Positions 1 through 9,045 of a stretch of 44,756 bases of DNA are shown here, in pieces (position 1 is the first letter of the stretch; every line of letters starts with the position of its first letter). The position numbers and the translations under genes are program-made. The notes under the pieces are model-generated. The model saw only the letters and a list, made by a program, of their open reading frames with translations. It ran no database searches and was not told the origin of the DNA. The stretch lies in NCBI RefSeq assembly GCF_020176715.1, contig NZ_JAIVMF010000021.1, positions 1-44,756 of the forward strand, read 5' to 3'. The stretch comes from Stappia stellulata. GTDB taxonomy: Bacteria > Pseudomonadota > Alphaproteobacteria > Rhizobiales > Stappiaceae.

Positions 1-2485
1 GAACACTCCGCGCAGTCTTCTGGGTGGCAAGGCCCGCGACGACGCGGCCGCCGAGGGCGGCAAGACAGCGACGGCCGCCGGCTGGCTGCGGTCGGGCCTG
101 GGCGCCTGCGGCCGGGGCCTTCTGGCGGGGCGGGCTTGCCTTGGCAACGGCAGCCCCCGCCTGCGCGCGCGGATCGAGCCGGATCTGCGGCTGCTGGCGC
201 GGCACCGGCTTGCCGGATCCCGGCTCGAGCGGGCGGTCGTCTTCCACCGAGCCGATGTCGTCGCCCGCGCCAAGGGCGCCGGTCTCCAGCGACATCAACC
301 GCTTGTTGATCGAGGCCATCACGTCCTGGACGCTGTCCATCGATTCCCGCGTGCGCCGCTCGGAACTGGTGGCGGCATCAAGCAGCCGGTCGAGATCGCC
401 GCGCAATGCATCGGCCACTTCACCGCCGGCGCTGCCATTGGCACTGATCAGCGACTGCAGGTCGCCAAGGCGCGAGAACCCGTGTTCGGCGGCATCGAGC
501 TTTTCGGCAAGCGCTGCGATCTTGTCTTCGATCAGCGAGAGCGCCGCACCGTCGTCGGCCGACGAGCCGCGATTGACCGCTTCGGCAAGATCGCGCAGCT
601 GCGCTTCCAGCTGCGCCGTCGCCGGCGCGGAGGACAGGGATTCGCGAAGGGCGGCAATCTCGCGATGCAGCGCGGAGAGATCTTCGCCCCGCCCGCTCGT
701 GCCGGCGTTCTCCATGCGTGCGTTGAGATCCGCAATGCCGCTTTCCAGCCGCGCCAGCAGGTCCGCCTCGATGGACGCCGCCTCGCCGCCGGCCTGCAAC
801 GTCACGCTGCCCGGGCGGTCGAGGGCGTCGATCTTGCCGTCGATGGCGGCAAGCCGCTTTTCCAGCAGCGTGAAGGCCGCATCGTAGCTCGGAGGCATCT
901 GCCGCGCGTTCTCGATGCGCTTCAGCCGGCCGGCGATCTCGCCAAGCTGCTCGTCGAGCCTGGGATCGGGGGCGGCGGCGCGTTCGGCCCGGTCGTCGGC
1001 CAGCATTCCGGCGATCTGCTCGAGCCGGTCGTTCAGGCGGTCCACCGCGCCGACCTGGGGGGCGCGGGCTTCCATCGCCTCGAGCCGGCCCTCAATGGCG
1101 CGCTGGCCGTCGGCGAGCCGCGCGACCGCATCGAAACGCACGGAAAGTTCGGACAGGCGTTCGTCGATGCCGCCGACGAGGTCCTGCACGTCGATGCGTT
1201 CGACCACATCGCGCACGGCACGGATCTCGCCGCGCAAGGCCGCCACATCCTCGCCGCCGGAGCGGCGCACGAGCTCTTCCACCCGGTGGCCGATGTCGGC
1301 GACCCGGTCGTCGAGCGCGACCAGCTGGTCGGCGCGCGGGACGATGCGGAAGGCGTCCTCGATCTCCATCAGCCGCTGGCCGAGGTCCTCCAGAAGGCGC
1401 GGCTCGGCCCGGTCGCGGGCCAGTTCGTCGAGACGCTGGACAAGATGGGCGTAGCCGCTTTCCAGCGACTTCAGCATGCCGTCGACATTGGACTGGCCGA
1501 TCAGCGCACGCAGATCGGCGATCTCGGCGCGCATCTCGCGCGACAGGCGAACGTCGGAGCGGTCGGTGCGCATGCGCTCCACCGCCTCCGACAGGCGCCG
1601 GATCTCGCCGCTTTCGCGTGCAGAGGGACGATGGCGTTCGCTGCGCAGCGTCTCAACCAGAACCGCACGCAGGTCCTGGATGTCGCGGCGCATGGTGGCC
1701 AGCGCCTCGTCGCGCGGATCATTGGCTTCGTCGATACGGCGGGCGAGATCGTTGAACAGCGGGCGCAGTTCCTCGCCGAGACCGGAGGCACGGAACTCGG
1801 GCGCGCGGCGCGGTGCGGCACCAGCGGCGACAGCGCGCGGAGCCGCGTCATAATCGTCGTAGTCGTCGTAACCGTTGTATGCGGGATCGGCCGGGCCGTC
1901 CTCATAGTATGAAGGAACACGGCCACGCGAGCCGGTCTGCTGACCGTGACCGGCGCGCTCGGCGGCGCGATAGACAGGTTCGGACGCCGGGCGCGATGCC
2001 TGGCGGGTCCGGCGCGCCGGGCGCGGCTCGTCCTCGTCCAGATCCTGCGCCTGGGCCGACTGGGACAGGTCCTCGACCCGCCGGTCGAGCCGGTCGAGCG
2101 CTCCGAGCACCGCCTCGATGCGGCTGGTGCGGGCGTCATCCACCGACGGCGATCCGGTATCGCGAGCGGGAGGCGGCGCGGAACGGGCGCGGGCGGCGGC
2201 GGCACGGCGGGACTGGCGGTTGGGGGCGGCCTGCGGCGCGGCATCATGGCCTGCGGCGGCGGGATCCATCAGCCGCTCCAGCGCATCGGCCACCTCGCTC
2301 AGCTGTTCCTGCGCGCGGGCCCGCCCCGGGTGGCCGGCGGGGGCGGAAGCCTGGGACCCGCCGCGCCAGGCGGGCGCCCGGTGATGCGGCTCGTACCACG
2401 CATCGTCGTGCCCTTCCGCGCTGTAGCGGGGGTCTGTGTCCGGCTGTGTGCCGCGGGGGGTGCGATAACGCGCTGTCCAGGACAT
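1..2485 (-). CDS. podJ: PodJ-like polar localization protein, N-terminal part (runs off left edge)
   Basis: An open reading frame runs without a stop from an ATG at 2485 to the left edge (about 828 codons), so the C-terminus is missing. It begins MSWTARYRTPRG, continues with an Arg/Ala/Pro-rich disordered stretch and an acidic Tyr/Asp patch (about residues 200-215), then a long heptad-rich region full of LDxRLxEIAGRLxRIE-type segments that predicts extended coiled coil. This matches the N-terminal half of PodJ, the polar scaffold of Caulobacter and rhizobia; the missing part would hold the membrane segment and periplasmic Sel1/peptidoglycan-binding modules. From memory, Sinorhizobium podJ1 also sits beside an acyl-CoA dehydrogenase/fadA/fadB cluster, which supports the call. 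Long opposite-strand frames here are shadows caused by high GC. A generic coiled-coil Sel1 protein is the alternative. Confidence 0.72.
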   Translation of the reverse strand, partial: MSWTARYRTPRGTQPDTDPRYSAEGHDDAWYEPHHRAPAWRGGSQASAPAGHPGRARAQEQLSEVADALERLMDPAAAGHDAAPQAAPNRQSRRAAAARARSAPPPARDTGSPSVDDARTSRIEAVLGALDRLDRRVEDLSQSAQAQDLDEDEPRPARRTRQASRPASEPVYRAAERAGHGQQTGSRGRVPSYYEDGPADPAYNGYDDYDDYDAAPRAVAAGAAPRRAPEFRASGLGEELRPLFNDLARRIDEANDPRDEALATMRRDIQDLRAVLVETLRSERHRPSARESGEIRRLSEAVERMRTDRSDVRLSREMRAEIADLRALIGQSNVDGMLKSLESGYAHLVQRLDELARDRAEPRLLEDLGQRLMEIEDAFRIVPRADQLVALDDRVADIGHRVEELVRRSGGEDVAALRGEIRAVRDVVERIDVQDLVGGIDERLSELSVRFDAVARLADGQRAIEGRLEAMEARAPQVGAVDRLNDRLEQIAGMLADDRAERAAAPDPRLDEQLGEIAGRLKRIENARQMPPSYDAAFTLLEKRLAAIDGKIDALDRPGSVTLQAGGEAASIEADLLARLESGIADLNARMENAGTSGRGEDLSALHREIAALRESLSSAPATAQLEAQLRDLAEAVNRGSSADDGAALSLIEDKIAALAEKLDAAEHGFSRLGDLQSLISANGSAGGEVADALRGDLDRLLDAATSSERRTRESMDSVQDVMASINKRLMSLETGALGAGDDIGSVEDDRPLEPGSGKPVPRQQPQIRLDPRAQAGAAVAKASPPRQKAPAAGAQARPQPAGGRRCLAALGGRVVAGLATQKTARSV

Positions 2486-2579
2486 GCTAGGGGCCTCTTC
2501 ACCCGATACGGAGCGCCTCTCGACGCGCACAGTCTTTTCGTCCGATCCGCAAACTGCATGCCGCGCGCCGGACGACCTA

Positions 2580-2641
2580 GACTCAAACTCTCACCGGTTA
2601 TGGTAAACACCTGGTTAAGCGCCAAAATTACATGGTTAACC
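2580..2641 (-). promoter_or_regulatory. podJ upstream region with GANTC site and TTAACC motifs
   Basis: The 352-base gap between podJ (minus) and merR (plus) is locally AT-rich. It holds a GACTC site at 2580-2584, which fits the GANTC methylation site of CcrM. On the minus strand it also has GGTTAACCAT (2641-2632) and CTTAACCAG (2619-2611). These resemble the TTAACC/AACCAT-type CtrA sites of alphaproteobacteria, though the classic TTAA-N7-TTAA spacing is not present. Cell-cycle control of podJ is known in Caulobacter; its occurrence here is inference. Confidence 0.35.
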
Positions 2642-2699
2642 AAAGATGAAGATAAACGGGGCCGGTCGCCTTGCCGCCCGGCGTCAGGCGCAATGAACC

Positions 2700-2747
2700 T
2701 TGACGCTTACGTTTACGGAAGATATTCGGAAGCCTGAGGTTACGTAA
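2700..2747 (+). promoter_or_regulatory. Probable merR promoter with operator in the spacer
   Basis: TTGACG (2700-2705) and ATATTC (2722-2727) form a plausible -35/-10 pair with a 16-base spacer. The spacer is almost wholly the imperfect palindrome CTTACGTTTACGGAAG (2706-2721). Its core ACGTTTACGGAA recurs exactly before fadE at 3705-3716. A second palindrome, TTACGTAA, lies at 2740-2747. Operators between -35 and -10 are typical of MerR-family regulators, so this suggests autoregulation by the adjacent gene. The sequence also resembles the TTTACGTWWACGTAAA-type sites I recall for the MerR-type acyl-CoA regulator LiuR. Confidence 0.55.
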
Positions 2748-2837
2748 TGTCATGCGCCGCCCCCCGGCGGATGACGCAAGGCCGCGCCGCGCATTTGCGT
2801 CGGCGACCCGGCTCTTAAGGCAAGACAGGAATACGGC

Positions 2838-3296
2838 ATGAGCGAAGCGCTTTCGGTCAACAACGACATCGTCGAGGCGGTCGCCGCCAAGGACGATTCG
2901 ACCAAGAAGACGCTCTTCACCATCGGCGATCTCGCCAAGGAGTTCGGCGTCACGCTGCGCACGCTGCGCTTCTATGAGGACCGCGGCCTGATCAACCCGC
3001 GCCGCGACGGCATGAACCGGGTCTACACGCGCCGCGACCGGGCGCGCCTGAAACTGGTCCTGATGGGCAAGCGCGTCGGCTTCTCGCTGGCGGAAATCCG
3101 AGACATGCTGGACCTTTACGACTTGCGCGACGGCCAGGTGACGCAGCTGCGCGTGGCGCTGTCGCGCTTCCAGGGTCAGATCGACGTGCTGGTCGAACAG
3201 CGCCGCGACATCGACCAGGCGATCGAGGAACTCGGGCGCACAGTCGAGATCGTCGCCGGCATGCTCAAGCAGAAGGAAGGCGAGCCGGCGGAGTGA
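2838..3296 (+). CDS. MerR family transcriptional regulator of the fad cluster
   Basis: This 152-residue protein has an N-terminal winged-helix MerR domain from about residue 26: FTIGDLAKEFGVTLRTLRFY, followed by YEDRGL and the wing. A helical dimerisation segment follows (about 95-145, RVALSRFQGQIDVLVEQRRD). There are no cysteines, so it is not a metal or redox sensor of the MerR/SoxR type; an acyl-CoA or other organic ligand is more likely. It starts at the first ATG after an intergenic region and is followed by fadE in the same direction. The repeated operator before itself and before fadE suggests it controls the beta-oxidation genes, like LiuR in other proteobacteria. The specific ligand is unknown. 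Confidence 0.88.
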   Translation: MSEALSVNNDIVEAVAAKDDSTKKTLFTIGDLAKEFGVTLRTLRFYEDRGLINPRRDGMNRVYTRRDRARLKLVLMGKRVGFSLAEIRDMLDLYDLRDGQVTQLRVALSRFQGQIDVLVEQRRDIDQAIEELGRTVEIVAGMLKQKEGEPAE

Positions 3297-3662
3297 TCCG
3301 CCCGTAGCCTTCCCTGGCGCCGCGTCGCCCGCAATCCGACCCGCTCCGGCCCGTCCGGTCGCCTCCGCCGTACCGCGCGCGGGTCCGCTTTCGCGCGCCT
3401 TCCGACAACGTGCAAGACATCGGCCCGGACGGGGATAGACGCGACCGCCGCACGGGATGCGTCGTCTCTCCGTTACCGGCGCCCTTGCGACTTGTCCCCT
3501 CCCCTTGCAGGAGATGTCCCCGCCGTCGGGGCATCGTCAATTTCTGCAAGGCGGATGCAATTCGCATCAACTTCATCAATTTTCCGATCAATTTTGCGGC
3601 GTTTTGCAACAAATTCGGCAAACTTCAACAAAAATAAGCGCATGCTGCCGCAAGGACACGTC
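3297..3662. other. Intergenic region between merR and fadE, no gene seen
   Basis: The first 240 bases are GC-rich and show no convincing coding frame. Bases about 3535-3640 are locally AT-rich, with ATCAATTTT-like repeats (for example near 3575 and 3589) and several CAAA/CAAC runs. This is typical of an upstream promoter or bendable region. I see no RNA gene or terminator in it. Confidence 0.5.
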
Positions 3663-3721
3663 TTGCTCCGACGCGGACGCCGGACTATAAACGGCTCAAG
3701 GTGACGTTTACGGAAACGTCA
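3663..3721 (+). promoter_or_regulatory. fadE promoter with operator-like palindrome
   Basis: TTGCTC (3663-3668) and TATAAA (3686-3691) are separated by 17 bases and make a good sigma70-like promoter. Immediately downstream is the near-perfect palindrome TGACGTTTACGGAAACGTCA (3702-3721). It shares the 12-base core ACGTTTACGGAA with the merR promoter. Its place just past the probable +1 would suit repression by the neighbouring MerR-type protein. The arrangement is seen in the sequence; the regulator assignment is inferred. Confidence 0.55.
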
Positions 3722-3781
3722 GGTGCGAGCCCGCCCGTTGGGCCGCGACCGAGATCGACAATTGGACCGGGAGGCAACGCC

Positions 3782-5578
3782 ATGCCGAGCTACACAGCCC
3801 CAGTGAAGGATGTGACTTTCCTGCTCAACGACGTGCTGGACTTCCAGCGCCACGGCAACCTGCCGGGCTTCGGCGACGCGACGCCGGATCTGATCGAGGC
3901 GATCCTCGGCGAGGGCGCGCGCTTCTGCGAGGAGGTGCTGGCGCCGATCAACGTTTCCGGCGACCGCGAGGGCTGCACCCGCCACGACGACGGCTCGGTG
4001 ACGACGCCGTCGGGCTTCAAGGAGGCCTATCGCACCTACACCGAGAACGGCTGGATCGCCCTGTCGATGCCGGAGGAATTCGGCGGCCAGGGCCTGCCGA
4101 CGACCCTGAACACCATCATCCAGGAGTTCATGTCGGCGGCCAACCTCGCCTGGGGCATGTACCCCGGTCTGTCGCAAGGGGCTGCGGCCGCGCTCCTGGA
4201 GCATGCCTCGCAGGAGCAAAAAGAGCTTTATCTTCCGAAGCTTGCCTCGGGCGACTGGTCCGGCACCATGAACCTGACGGAGCCGCATTGCGGCACCGAT
4301 CTCGGCCTGATCAAGACCAAGGCCGTGCCGCAGGCCGACGGCAGCTACAAGATCACGGGTCAGAAGATCTTCATTTCCGCCGGCGAGCACGACCTGACGT
4401 CCAACATCGTGCATCTGGTGCTCGCCCGCATCGAGGGCGCGCCGGAAGGCACCAAGGGCATCTCGCTGTTCGTCGCGCCGAAGTTCCTGCCCGACGCAAA
4501 CGGCGAGCCGGGCGAGCGCAACGCGGTCTCCTGCGGCTCGCTTGAAGAGAAGATGGGCATTCACGGCAATGCCACCTGCGTCATGAACTACGACGGCGCG
4601 ACGGGCTGGCTCGTCGGCGAAGAAAACCGTGGCCTCGCCGCCATGTTCGTGATGATGAACGAGGCCCGCCTTGCGGTCGGCGTCCAGGGTCTCGGACAGT
4701 CGGAGGTCGCCTATCAAAACGCCGCCGCCTATGCGCGCGAACGCCTCCAGGGGCGGGCGCTCTCCGGACCGCAGAACCCGGGCGGCAAGGCCGATCCGAT
4801 CATCGTGCATCCGGACGTGCGCCGCACGCTGATGTCGATCCGCGCCTTCAACGAGGCGGCACGCGGGCTGGTGCTCTGGACCGCGCTGCAATCCGACATC
4901 GCCCACCGCTCCGACGACGAGGCGGCCCGCCAGGCGGCCGACGATCACATGGGCCTGATGACGCCGGTGATCAAGGGCGTGCTGACGGATGTCGGCTTCG
5001 ACAATGCGGTCGCCGCCCAGCAGATGCTCGGCGGTCACGGCTATATCGAGGAATGGGGCATGTCGCAGTTCGTGCGCGACGCCCGCATCGCCATGATCTA
5101 CGAGGGCGCCAACGGCATCCAGGCGCTGGATCTCGTCGGCCGCAAGCTGCCCAAGAACGGCGGCCGCGCGGTGATGGCCTTCTTCAACGAGGTCGGCAGC
5201 TTCCTCAAGGACAACAAGGACGAGGCGACCCTCGCCCCGCTGCTCGGTCCGCTGAAGGCCGGTCTCGACGACCTGCAGACGGCGACCATGTGGTTCATGA
5301 ACAACGCCATGGCGAAGCCCGACAACGCCGGCGCCGGCTCCACGGACTACATGCATCTCTTCGGCACGGTGGCGCTCGGCTACATGTGGGCGCGCATGGC
5401 CAAGGCGGCCGCGGCCGCGCTTGCATCGGGCGAGGCGTCGGATGCAGCCTTCCTTGAAACCAAGCTGACCCTGGCGAAACACTTCATGGAACGCCACATG
5501 CCGGAGACGGCCCTGCGGCTTGCCCGCGTCTCCGCCGGCGCGGAAACGATCATGGGGCTCGACGCCGAAGCGTTTTGA
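3782..5578 (+). CDS. fadE: Acyl-CoA dehydrogenase, large FadE-type
   Basis: This FAD enzyme catalyses the first oxidation of beta-oxidation, acyl-CoA to trans-2-enoyl-CoA. The ATG at 3782 is chosen because GGGAGG sits 7 bases upstream and the product starts MPSYTAPVKDVTFLLNDVL, as usual for this family; an upstream in-frame GTG at 3701 lies inside the operator. The 598-residue length fits the approximately 600-residue bacterial type with an extra C-terminal domain. An N-terminal domain, the middle domain (MNLTEPHCGTDLGLIKTKA) and the FAD-binding C-terminal domain are visible. IYEGANGIQALDL carries the predicted catalytic Glu441. It is first in a run with a second dehydrogenase and the thiolase. 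Chain-length preference cannot be read from the sequence. Confidence 0.93.
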   Translation: MPSYTAPVKDVTFLLNDVLDFQRHGNLPGFGDATPDLIEAILGEGARFCEEVLAPINVSGDREGCTRHDDGSVTTPSGFKEAYRTYTENGWIALSMPEEFGGQGLPTTLNTIIQEFMSAANLAWGMYPGLSQGAAAALLEHASQEQKELYLPKLASGDWSGTMNLTEPHCGTDLGLIKTKAVPQADGSYKITGQKIFISAGEHDLTSNIVHLVLARIEGAPEGTKGISLFVAPKFLPDANGEPGERNAVSCGSLEEKMGIHGNATCVMNYDGATGWLVGEENRGLAAMFVMMNEARLAVGVQGLGQSEVAYQNAAAYARERLQGRALSGPQNPGGKADPIIVHPDVRRTLMSIRAFNEAARGLVLWTALQSDIAHRSDDEAARQAADDHMGLMTPVIKGVLTDVGFDNAVAAQQMLGGHGYIEEWGMSQFVRDARIAMIYEGANGIQALDLVGRKLPKNGGRAVMAFFNEVGSFLKDNKDEATLAPLLGPLKAGLDDLQTATMWFMNNAMAKPDNAGAGSTDYMHLFGTVALGYMWARMAKAAAAALASGEASDAAFLETKLTLAKHFMERHMPETALRLARVSAGAETIMGLDAEAF

Positions 5579-5671
5579 TCGCGTCCGCCACAGGACGCAC
5601 GACCGACACCGGAAAAAGGGCGCGCCGCAGACCGCCGCGACGCGCCCGCCACGTCAAGGGAGGAGACTTGC

Positions 5672-6829
5672 GTGACCGTGCTGAACATCGAGCCGCCAGC
5701 CTGGATGGACGACGAGCTGACCATGCTCGACGACGCCTTCACCCGCTTCCTGGAGCGCGAGATCGCGCCCGACTACGAAAGCTGGGTCGAGGCGGGCAGC
5801 GTCAGCCGGGAAGCCTGGAAGGCAACCGGCGCCGGCGGCTTCCTCTGTCCGGCGATGCCGGAGGACTACGGTGCGGCCGGCGGCAGCTTCGCCCATGAAT
5901 CGGTGATCATCCGCCGGTTGGGGCTTGCCGGTTTCGATCACTTCGGCATCGCGCTGCATTCCGCCATCGTCGCTCCCTATATCGCGCATTACGGATCGGG
6001 CGAGCAGAAGGAGCGCTGGCTTCCAGGCCTCGTCTCCGGCGATCTGATCGGCGCCATCGCCATGACGGAGCCCGGCGCCGGCTCCGACCTGCAGGCGGTG
6101 CAGACAACGGCCGTGCGCGACTTCAATCACTATGTGATCAACGGCTCCAAGACCTTCATCACCAACGGCCAGCTCGCCAATCTGATCATCGTCGTCGCCA
6201 AGACCGATCCGAAGGCCGGCGCCAAGGGCGTCTCGCTCTTCGTGGTCGAGACGGACAAGGTCGAGGGCTTCCGCCGCGGCCGCAATCTCGACAAGCTCGG
6301 CTTCAAGGGCAACGACACCTCGGAGCTCTTCTTCGACAGTGTGCGGGTGCCGGCCGATGCATTGCTGGGAAGCGAGGAAGGCCAGGGCTTCTATCAGTTG
6401 ATGGAACAGCTTCCGCAGGAGCGGCTGCTTGTTGCCGTGCAGGCGATGGCAGCGGTGGAGCGCGCGCTTGCGCTGACCCTCGATTACGTCAAGGAGCGCA
6501 AGGCCTTCGGCAAGCGGGTGCTGGATTTCCAGAACACCCAGTTCAAGCTGGCGGAACTGAAGACCGAAGCCACCATCGGGCAGGTCTTCGTCAACGACTG
6601 CATCGCCAAGCTCGTCGCCGGCAAGCTCGACACGGTGACCGCCTCGATGGCCAAATACTGGTGCACCGACCTTCAGATGAAGGTGATGGACGAGTGCCTC
6701 CAGTTCTTCGGCGGCTACGGCTACATGAGCGAATATCCGATTTCCCGCCTGTTCGCGGATGCCCGCGTGCAGCGGATCTACGCGGGAACCAACGAAATCA
6801 TGAAGGTGCTGATCGCGCGCAGCCTCTAG
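5672..6829 (+). CDS. Acyl-CoA dehydrogenase, LCAD/IVD-like
   Basis: A second acyl-CoA dehydrogenase of 385 residues, the standard size for the short/medium/long-chain family. The start is GTG at 5672 with GGGAGGAG just upstream. The substrate/FAD motif AMTEPGAGSDLQAVQTTA lies near residue 130 and YVINGSKTFITNG near 155. The C-terminal domain contains MEQLPQERLLVA, where Glu250 aligns with the catalytic Glu of long-chain and isovaleryl-CoA dehydrogenases; at the medium-chain position the protein has YAGTNEI, Ala in place of Glu. It therefore looks LCAD/IVD-like. It lies 93 bases after fadE and 52 before fadA and is probably co-transcribed. Substrate could be long-chain or branched acyl-CoA. 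Confidence 0.92.
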   Translation: MTVLNIEPPAWMDDELTMLDDAFTRFLEREIAPDYESWVEAGSVSREAWKATGAGGFLCPAMPEDYGAAGGSFAHESVIIRRLGLAGFDHFGIALHSAIVAPYIAHYGSGEQKERWLPGLVSGDLIGAIAMTEPGAGSDLQAVQTTAVRDFNHYVINGSKTFITNGQLANLIIVVAKTDPKAGAKGVSLFVVETDKVEGFRRGRNLDKLGFKGNDTSELFFDSVRVPADALLGSEEGQGFYQLMEQLPQERLLVAVQAMAAVERALALTLDYVKERKAFGKRVLDFQNTQFKLAELKTEATIGQVFVNDCIAKLVAGKLDTVTASMAKYWCTDLQMKVMDECLQFFGGYGYMSEYPISRLFADARVQRIYAGTNEIMKVLIARSL

Positions 6830-6881
6830 GCGGCAACGCGCGGCGGACCACCCCAGGCTTTTTTACGGCAAGGAGGCTCTC

Positions 6882-8090
6882 ATGGCCGACGCATTGATTT
6901 TCGATCACGTTCGCACGCCGCGCGGGCGCGGCAAGAAGGACGGCGCGCTTTACGAGGTGCCGGCGGTCCGGCTGGCGGCCCAGCCGCTTGAGGCCCTGCG
7001 CAACCGCAACGACCTCGACACGAAGCTGGTCGACGACGTGGTGCTCGGCTGCGTCGACCCCATCGGCGAGGCCGGCGGCGACATCGCCCGCGCCGCCGTT
7101 TTCGCCGCCGGCTATGACGCCGGCGTGCCCGGCGTGCAGATCAACCGTTTCTGCGCTTCGGGGCTCGATGCGGTGAACTTCGCCGCCTCCCAGGTGATGA
7201 GCGGCCAGCACGATCTGGTGATCGCCGGCGGCGCGGAATCGATGAGCCGCATCGGCATCGGCGCCAGCGGCGGCGCCTGGCCGGTCGACCCGCAGGTTGC
7301 CCTGCCGTCCTATTTCATGCCGCAGGGCGTGTCGGCCGACCTGATCGCGACGAAATACGGCTTCACCCGCGACGACGTCGACAGCTATGCGGTGGAAAGC
7401 CAGCAGCGGGCCGCAAATGCCTGGAAGAACGGCTATTTTAGCCGCTCGGTCGTGCCGGTGCGCGACATCAACGGCCTGACCATCCTCGACCGGGACGAGC
7501 ACATGCGGCCCGAGACCGACATGCAGTCGCTGGCCTCGCTCAATGCCTCCTTCGAGATCATGGGATCGATGGGCGGCTTCGACGCCGTCGCGATCCAGGC
7601 CCATCCCGAGGTGGAGCGCATCCGCCACGTGCATCATGCCGGCAACTCGTCGGGCATCGTCGACGGCGCCGCCGCCGTCCTGATCGGCAACCGCAAGGCC
7701 GGCCGCAAGGCGGGACTGAAGCCGCGCGCGCGGATCAAGGCCTTCGCCAACATCGGCTCCGACCCGGCGCTGATGCTGACCGGCCCGGTCGACGTCACGG
7801 AGAAACTGCTGGCCTCGGCGAAAATGAGCCTCAAGGACATCGATCTCTTCGAGATCAACGAGGCCTTTGCCTCGGTGGTGCTGCGCTACCGTCAGGCCTT
7901 CGATCTCGACCCGGCGGTCGTGAACGTCAACGGCGGGGCCATCGCCATGGGCCATCCGCTGGGCGCGACCGGCGCGATGATCCTCGGCACCGTGCTCGAC
8001 GAGCTGGAGCGGCGCGACCTGAACACGGCGCTGGTGACGCTGTGCATTGGCGCCGGCATGGGCACGGCCACGATCATCGAGCGGGTGTGA
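6882..8090 (+). CDS. fadA: Acetyl-CoA acyltransferase (3-ketoacyl-CoA thiolase)
   Basis: A thiolase of 402 residues that cleaves 3-ketoacyl-CoA with CoA to acetyl-CoA and a shortened acyl-CoA, the last beta-oxidation step. The nucleophile Cys91 is in [10 protein letters not shown], the general-base His358 in GHPLGATGA and the second Cys388 in [14 protein letters not shown] precedes them. The AAGGAGG-like ribosome site upstream of ATG 6882 is good. It follows the two dehydrogenases and is separated from fadB by an EAL gene on the other strand and a cupin gene. Together with fadB it would supply all later beta-oxidation activities. An acetoacetyl-CoA-forming role is possible, but context favours degradation. 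Confidence 0.93.
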   Translation: MADALIFDHVRTPRGRGKKDGALYEVPAVRLAAQPLEALRNRNDLDTKLVDDVVLGCVDPIGEAGGDIARAAVFAAGYDAGVPGVQINRFCASGLDAVNFAASQVMSGQHDLVIAGGAESMSRIGIGASGGAWPVDPQVALPSYFMPQGVSADLIATKYGFTRDDVDSYAVESQQRAANAWKNGYFSRSVVPVRDINGLTILDRDEHMRPETDMQSLASLNASFEIMGSMGGFDAVAIQAHPEVERIRHVHHAGNSSGIVDGAAAVLIGNRKAGRKAGLKPRARIKAFANIGSDPALMLTGPVDVTEKLLASAKMSLKDIDLFEINEAFASVVLRYRQAFDLDPAVVNVNGGAIAMGHPLGATGAMILGTVLDELERRDLNTALVTLCIGAGMGTATIIERV

Positions 8091-8143
8091 GAAGAATGAC
8101 GCCCGTTGCGTCAGACAGGCCGGCCGGTCGCCCGGGCGCTGTT

Positions 8144-8905
8144 TCAGGCGACTTGCACGCGCATCGCGTCGCCGACGGGCGGCAGGCTTGCGATGGCCGG
8201 ACGCGCCAGATGATAGCCCTGCACGAGGGATACACCGGCGGCGCGCAGCACCGTCAGTTCGCCTTGCGTCTCGATCCCCTCGGCGAGAACGGCAATGTCG
8301 AGCTCGCGGCAGATGCCCATGATGCCGGCGACGATGGCCTGGCGCGCGGGGCTCGTGTCGATGCCGCGCACCAGGTCCATGTCGATCTTGATCAGGTCGG
8401 GCTGGAAGTTGGCCAGAAGCTTGAGGCCGGCGAAACCGGCGCCGAAATCATCGATCGCGGTGATGAAGCCGCGGCGCTTGTATTCGGCGATGATGCCCTC
8501 GACGTGTTTCGTGTCGACCATCGGCTCGTTTTCGGTAAACTCGAACATGATGCGGTCGAGCGCGAAGCCGGTGCGACCGGCGGCAAGCAGCGTCGTGCGA
8601 ATGCAGGCGGCCGGATCGTAGACGGCGTTCGGCATGAAGTTGATCGACAGTCTGGTCCCGTCGTCGGGAAACAACCGGGCGGCCATTTCAATCGCCTTCA
8701 CCCGGCAGGCCTGATCGAACCGGTAGCGGTTTTCCGGCGTGACCCGCGACAGGACGGTTCCCGCGCCCTCACCGTCGAGACCGCGGACCAGCGCCTCGTA
8801 GCCCCAGACGCGGCCCGACGCGAGATCGACGATCGGCTGAAACGCCATGGTGAAATCGAAATCCAGCCGGGTCCCGTTTCGGCACCCGTCGCAATGATCT
8901 GTCAT
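8144..8905 (-). CDS. Stand-alone EAL-domain protein, probable c-di-GMP phosphodiesterase
   Basis: From ATG 8905 the product is 253 residues and almost entirely EAL domain; the frame extends upstream but the domain starts right after MTDHCDGCRNG. Catalytic signatures appear intact: the EAL motif YEALVRG with Glu37, the NFMPNAVY segment, EFTENE, IDDFGAGFAGL, DLIKIDMD, the AEGIET glutamate and QGYHLARP. Hydrolysis of c-di-GMP to pGpG is therefore likely. The N-terminus has a His-Cys-x-x-Cys sequence that might bind metal, which is untested. It is transcribed against the fad genes it interrupts, ends tail to tail with fadA, and shares a divergent promoter region with the cupin gene. No sensor domain is present. 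Confidence 0.88.
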   Translation of the reverse strand: MTDHCDGCRNGTRLDFDFTMAFQPIVDLASGRVWGYEALVRGLDGEGAGTVLSRVTPENRYRFDQACRVKAIEMAARLFPDDGTRLSINFMPNAVYDPAACIRTTLLAAGRTGFALDRIMFEFTENEPMVDTKHVEGIIAEYKRRGFITAIDDFGAGFAGLKLLANFQPDLIKIDMDLVRGIDTSPARQAIVAGIMGICRELDIAVLAEGIETQGELTVLRAAGVSLVQGYHLARPAIASLPPVGDAMRVQVA

Positions 8906-9045
8906 GAGCCGCCCAGAAATTCGTTTCCACCCAGGATGCAATCCAGAATTTCTATTCACCGGAAATTGAAACTTTCTTACTGCGCCGCGGGTTTTCGGAG
9001 CGCGCGGTGCAGTGCTCTTGCGGCCGGATACTGAGGAGACCAGCG

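Noticed and set aside
482-1912. Long plus-strand ORF of 476 codons at the left end
   Set aside because: It lies opposite a continuous minus-strand frame with PodJ-like coiled-coil composition and is only a high-GC shadow (no domain, Arg/His/Gln-rich nonsense).
3701-3781. Extended GTG start of fadE at 3701
   Set aside because: It begins inside the operator palindrome, adds a non-homologous tail, and ATG 3782 has a strong ribosome site.
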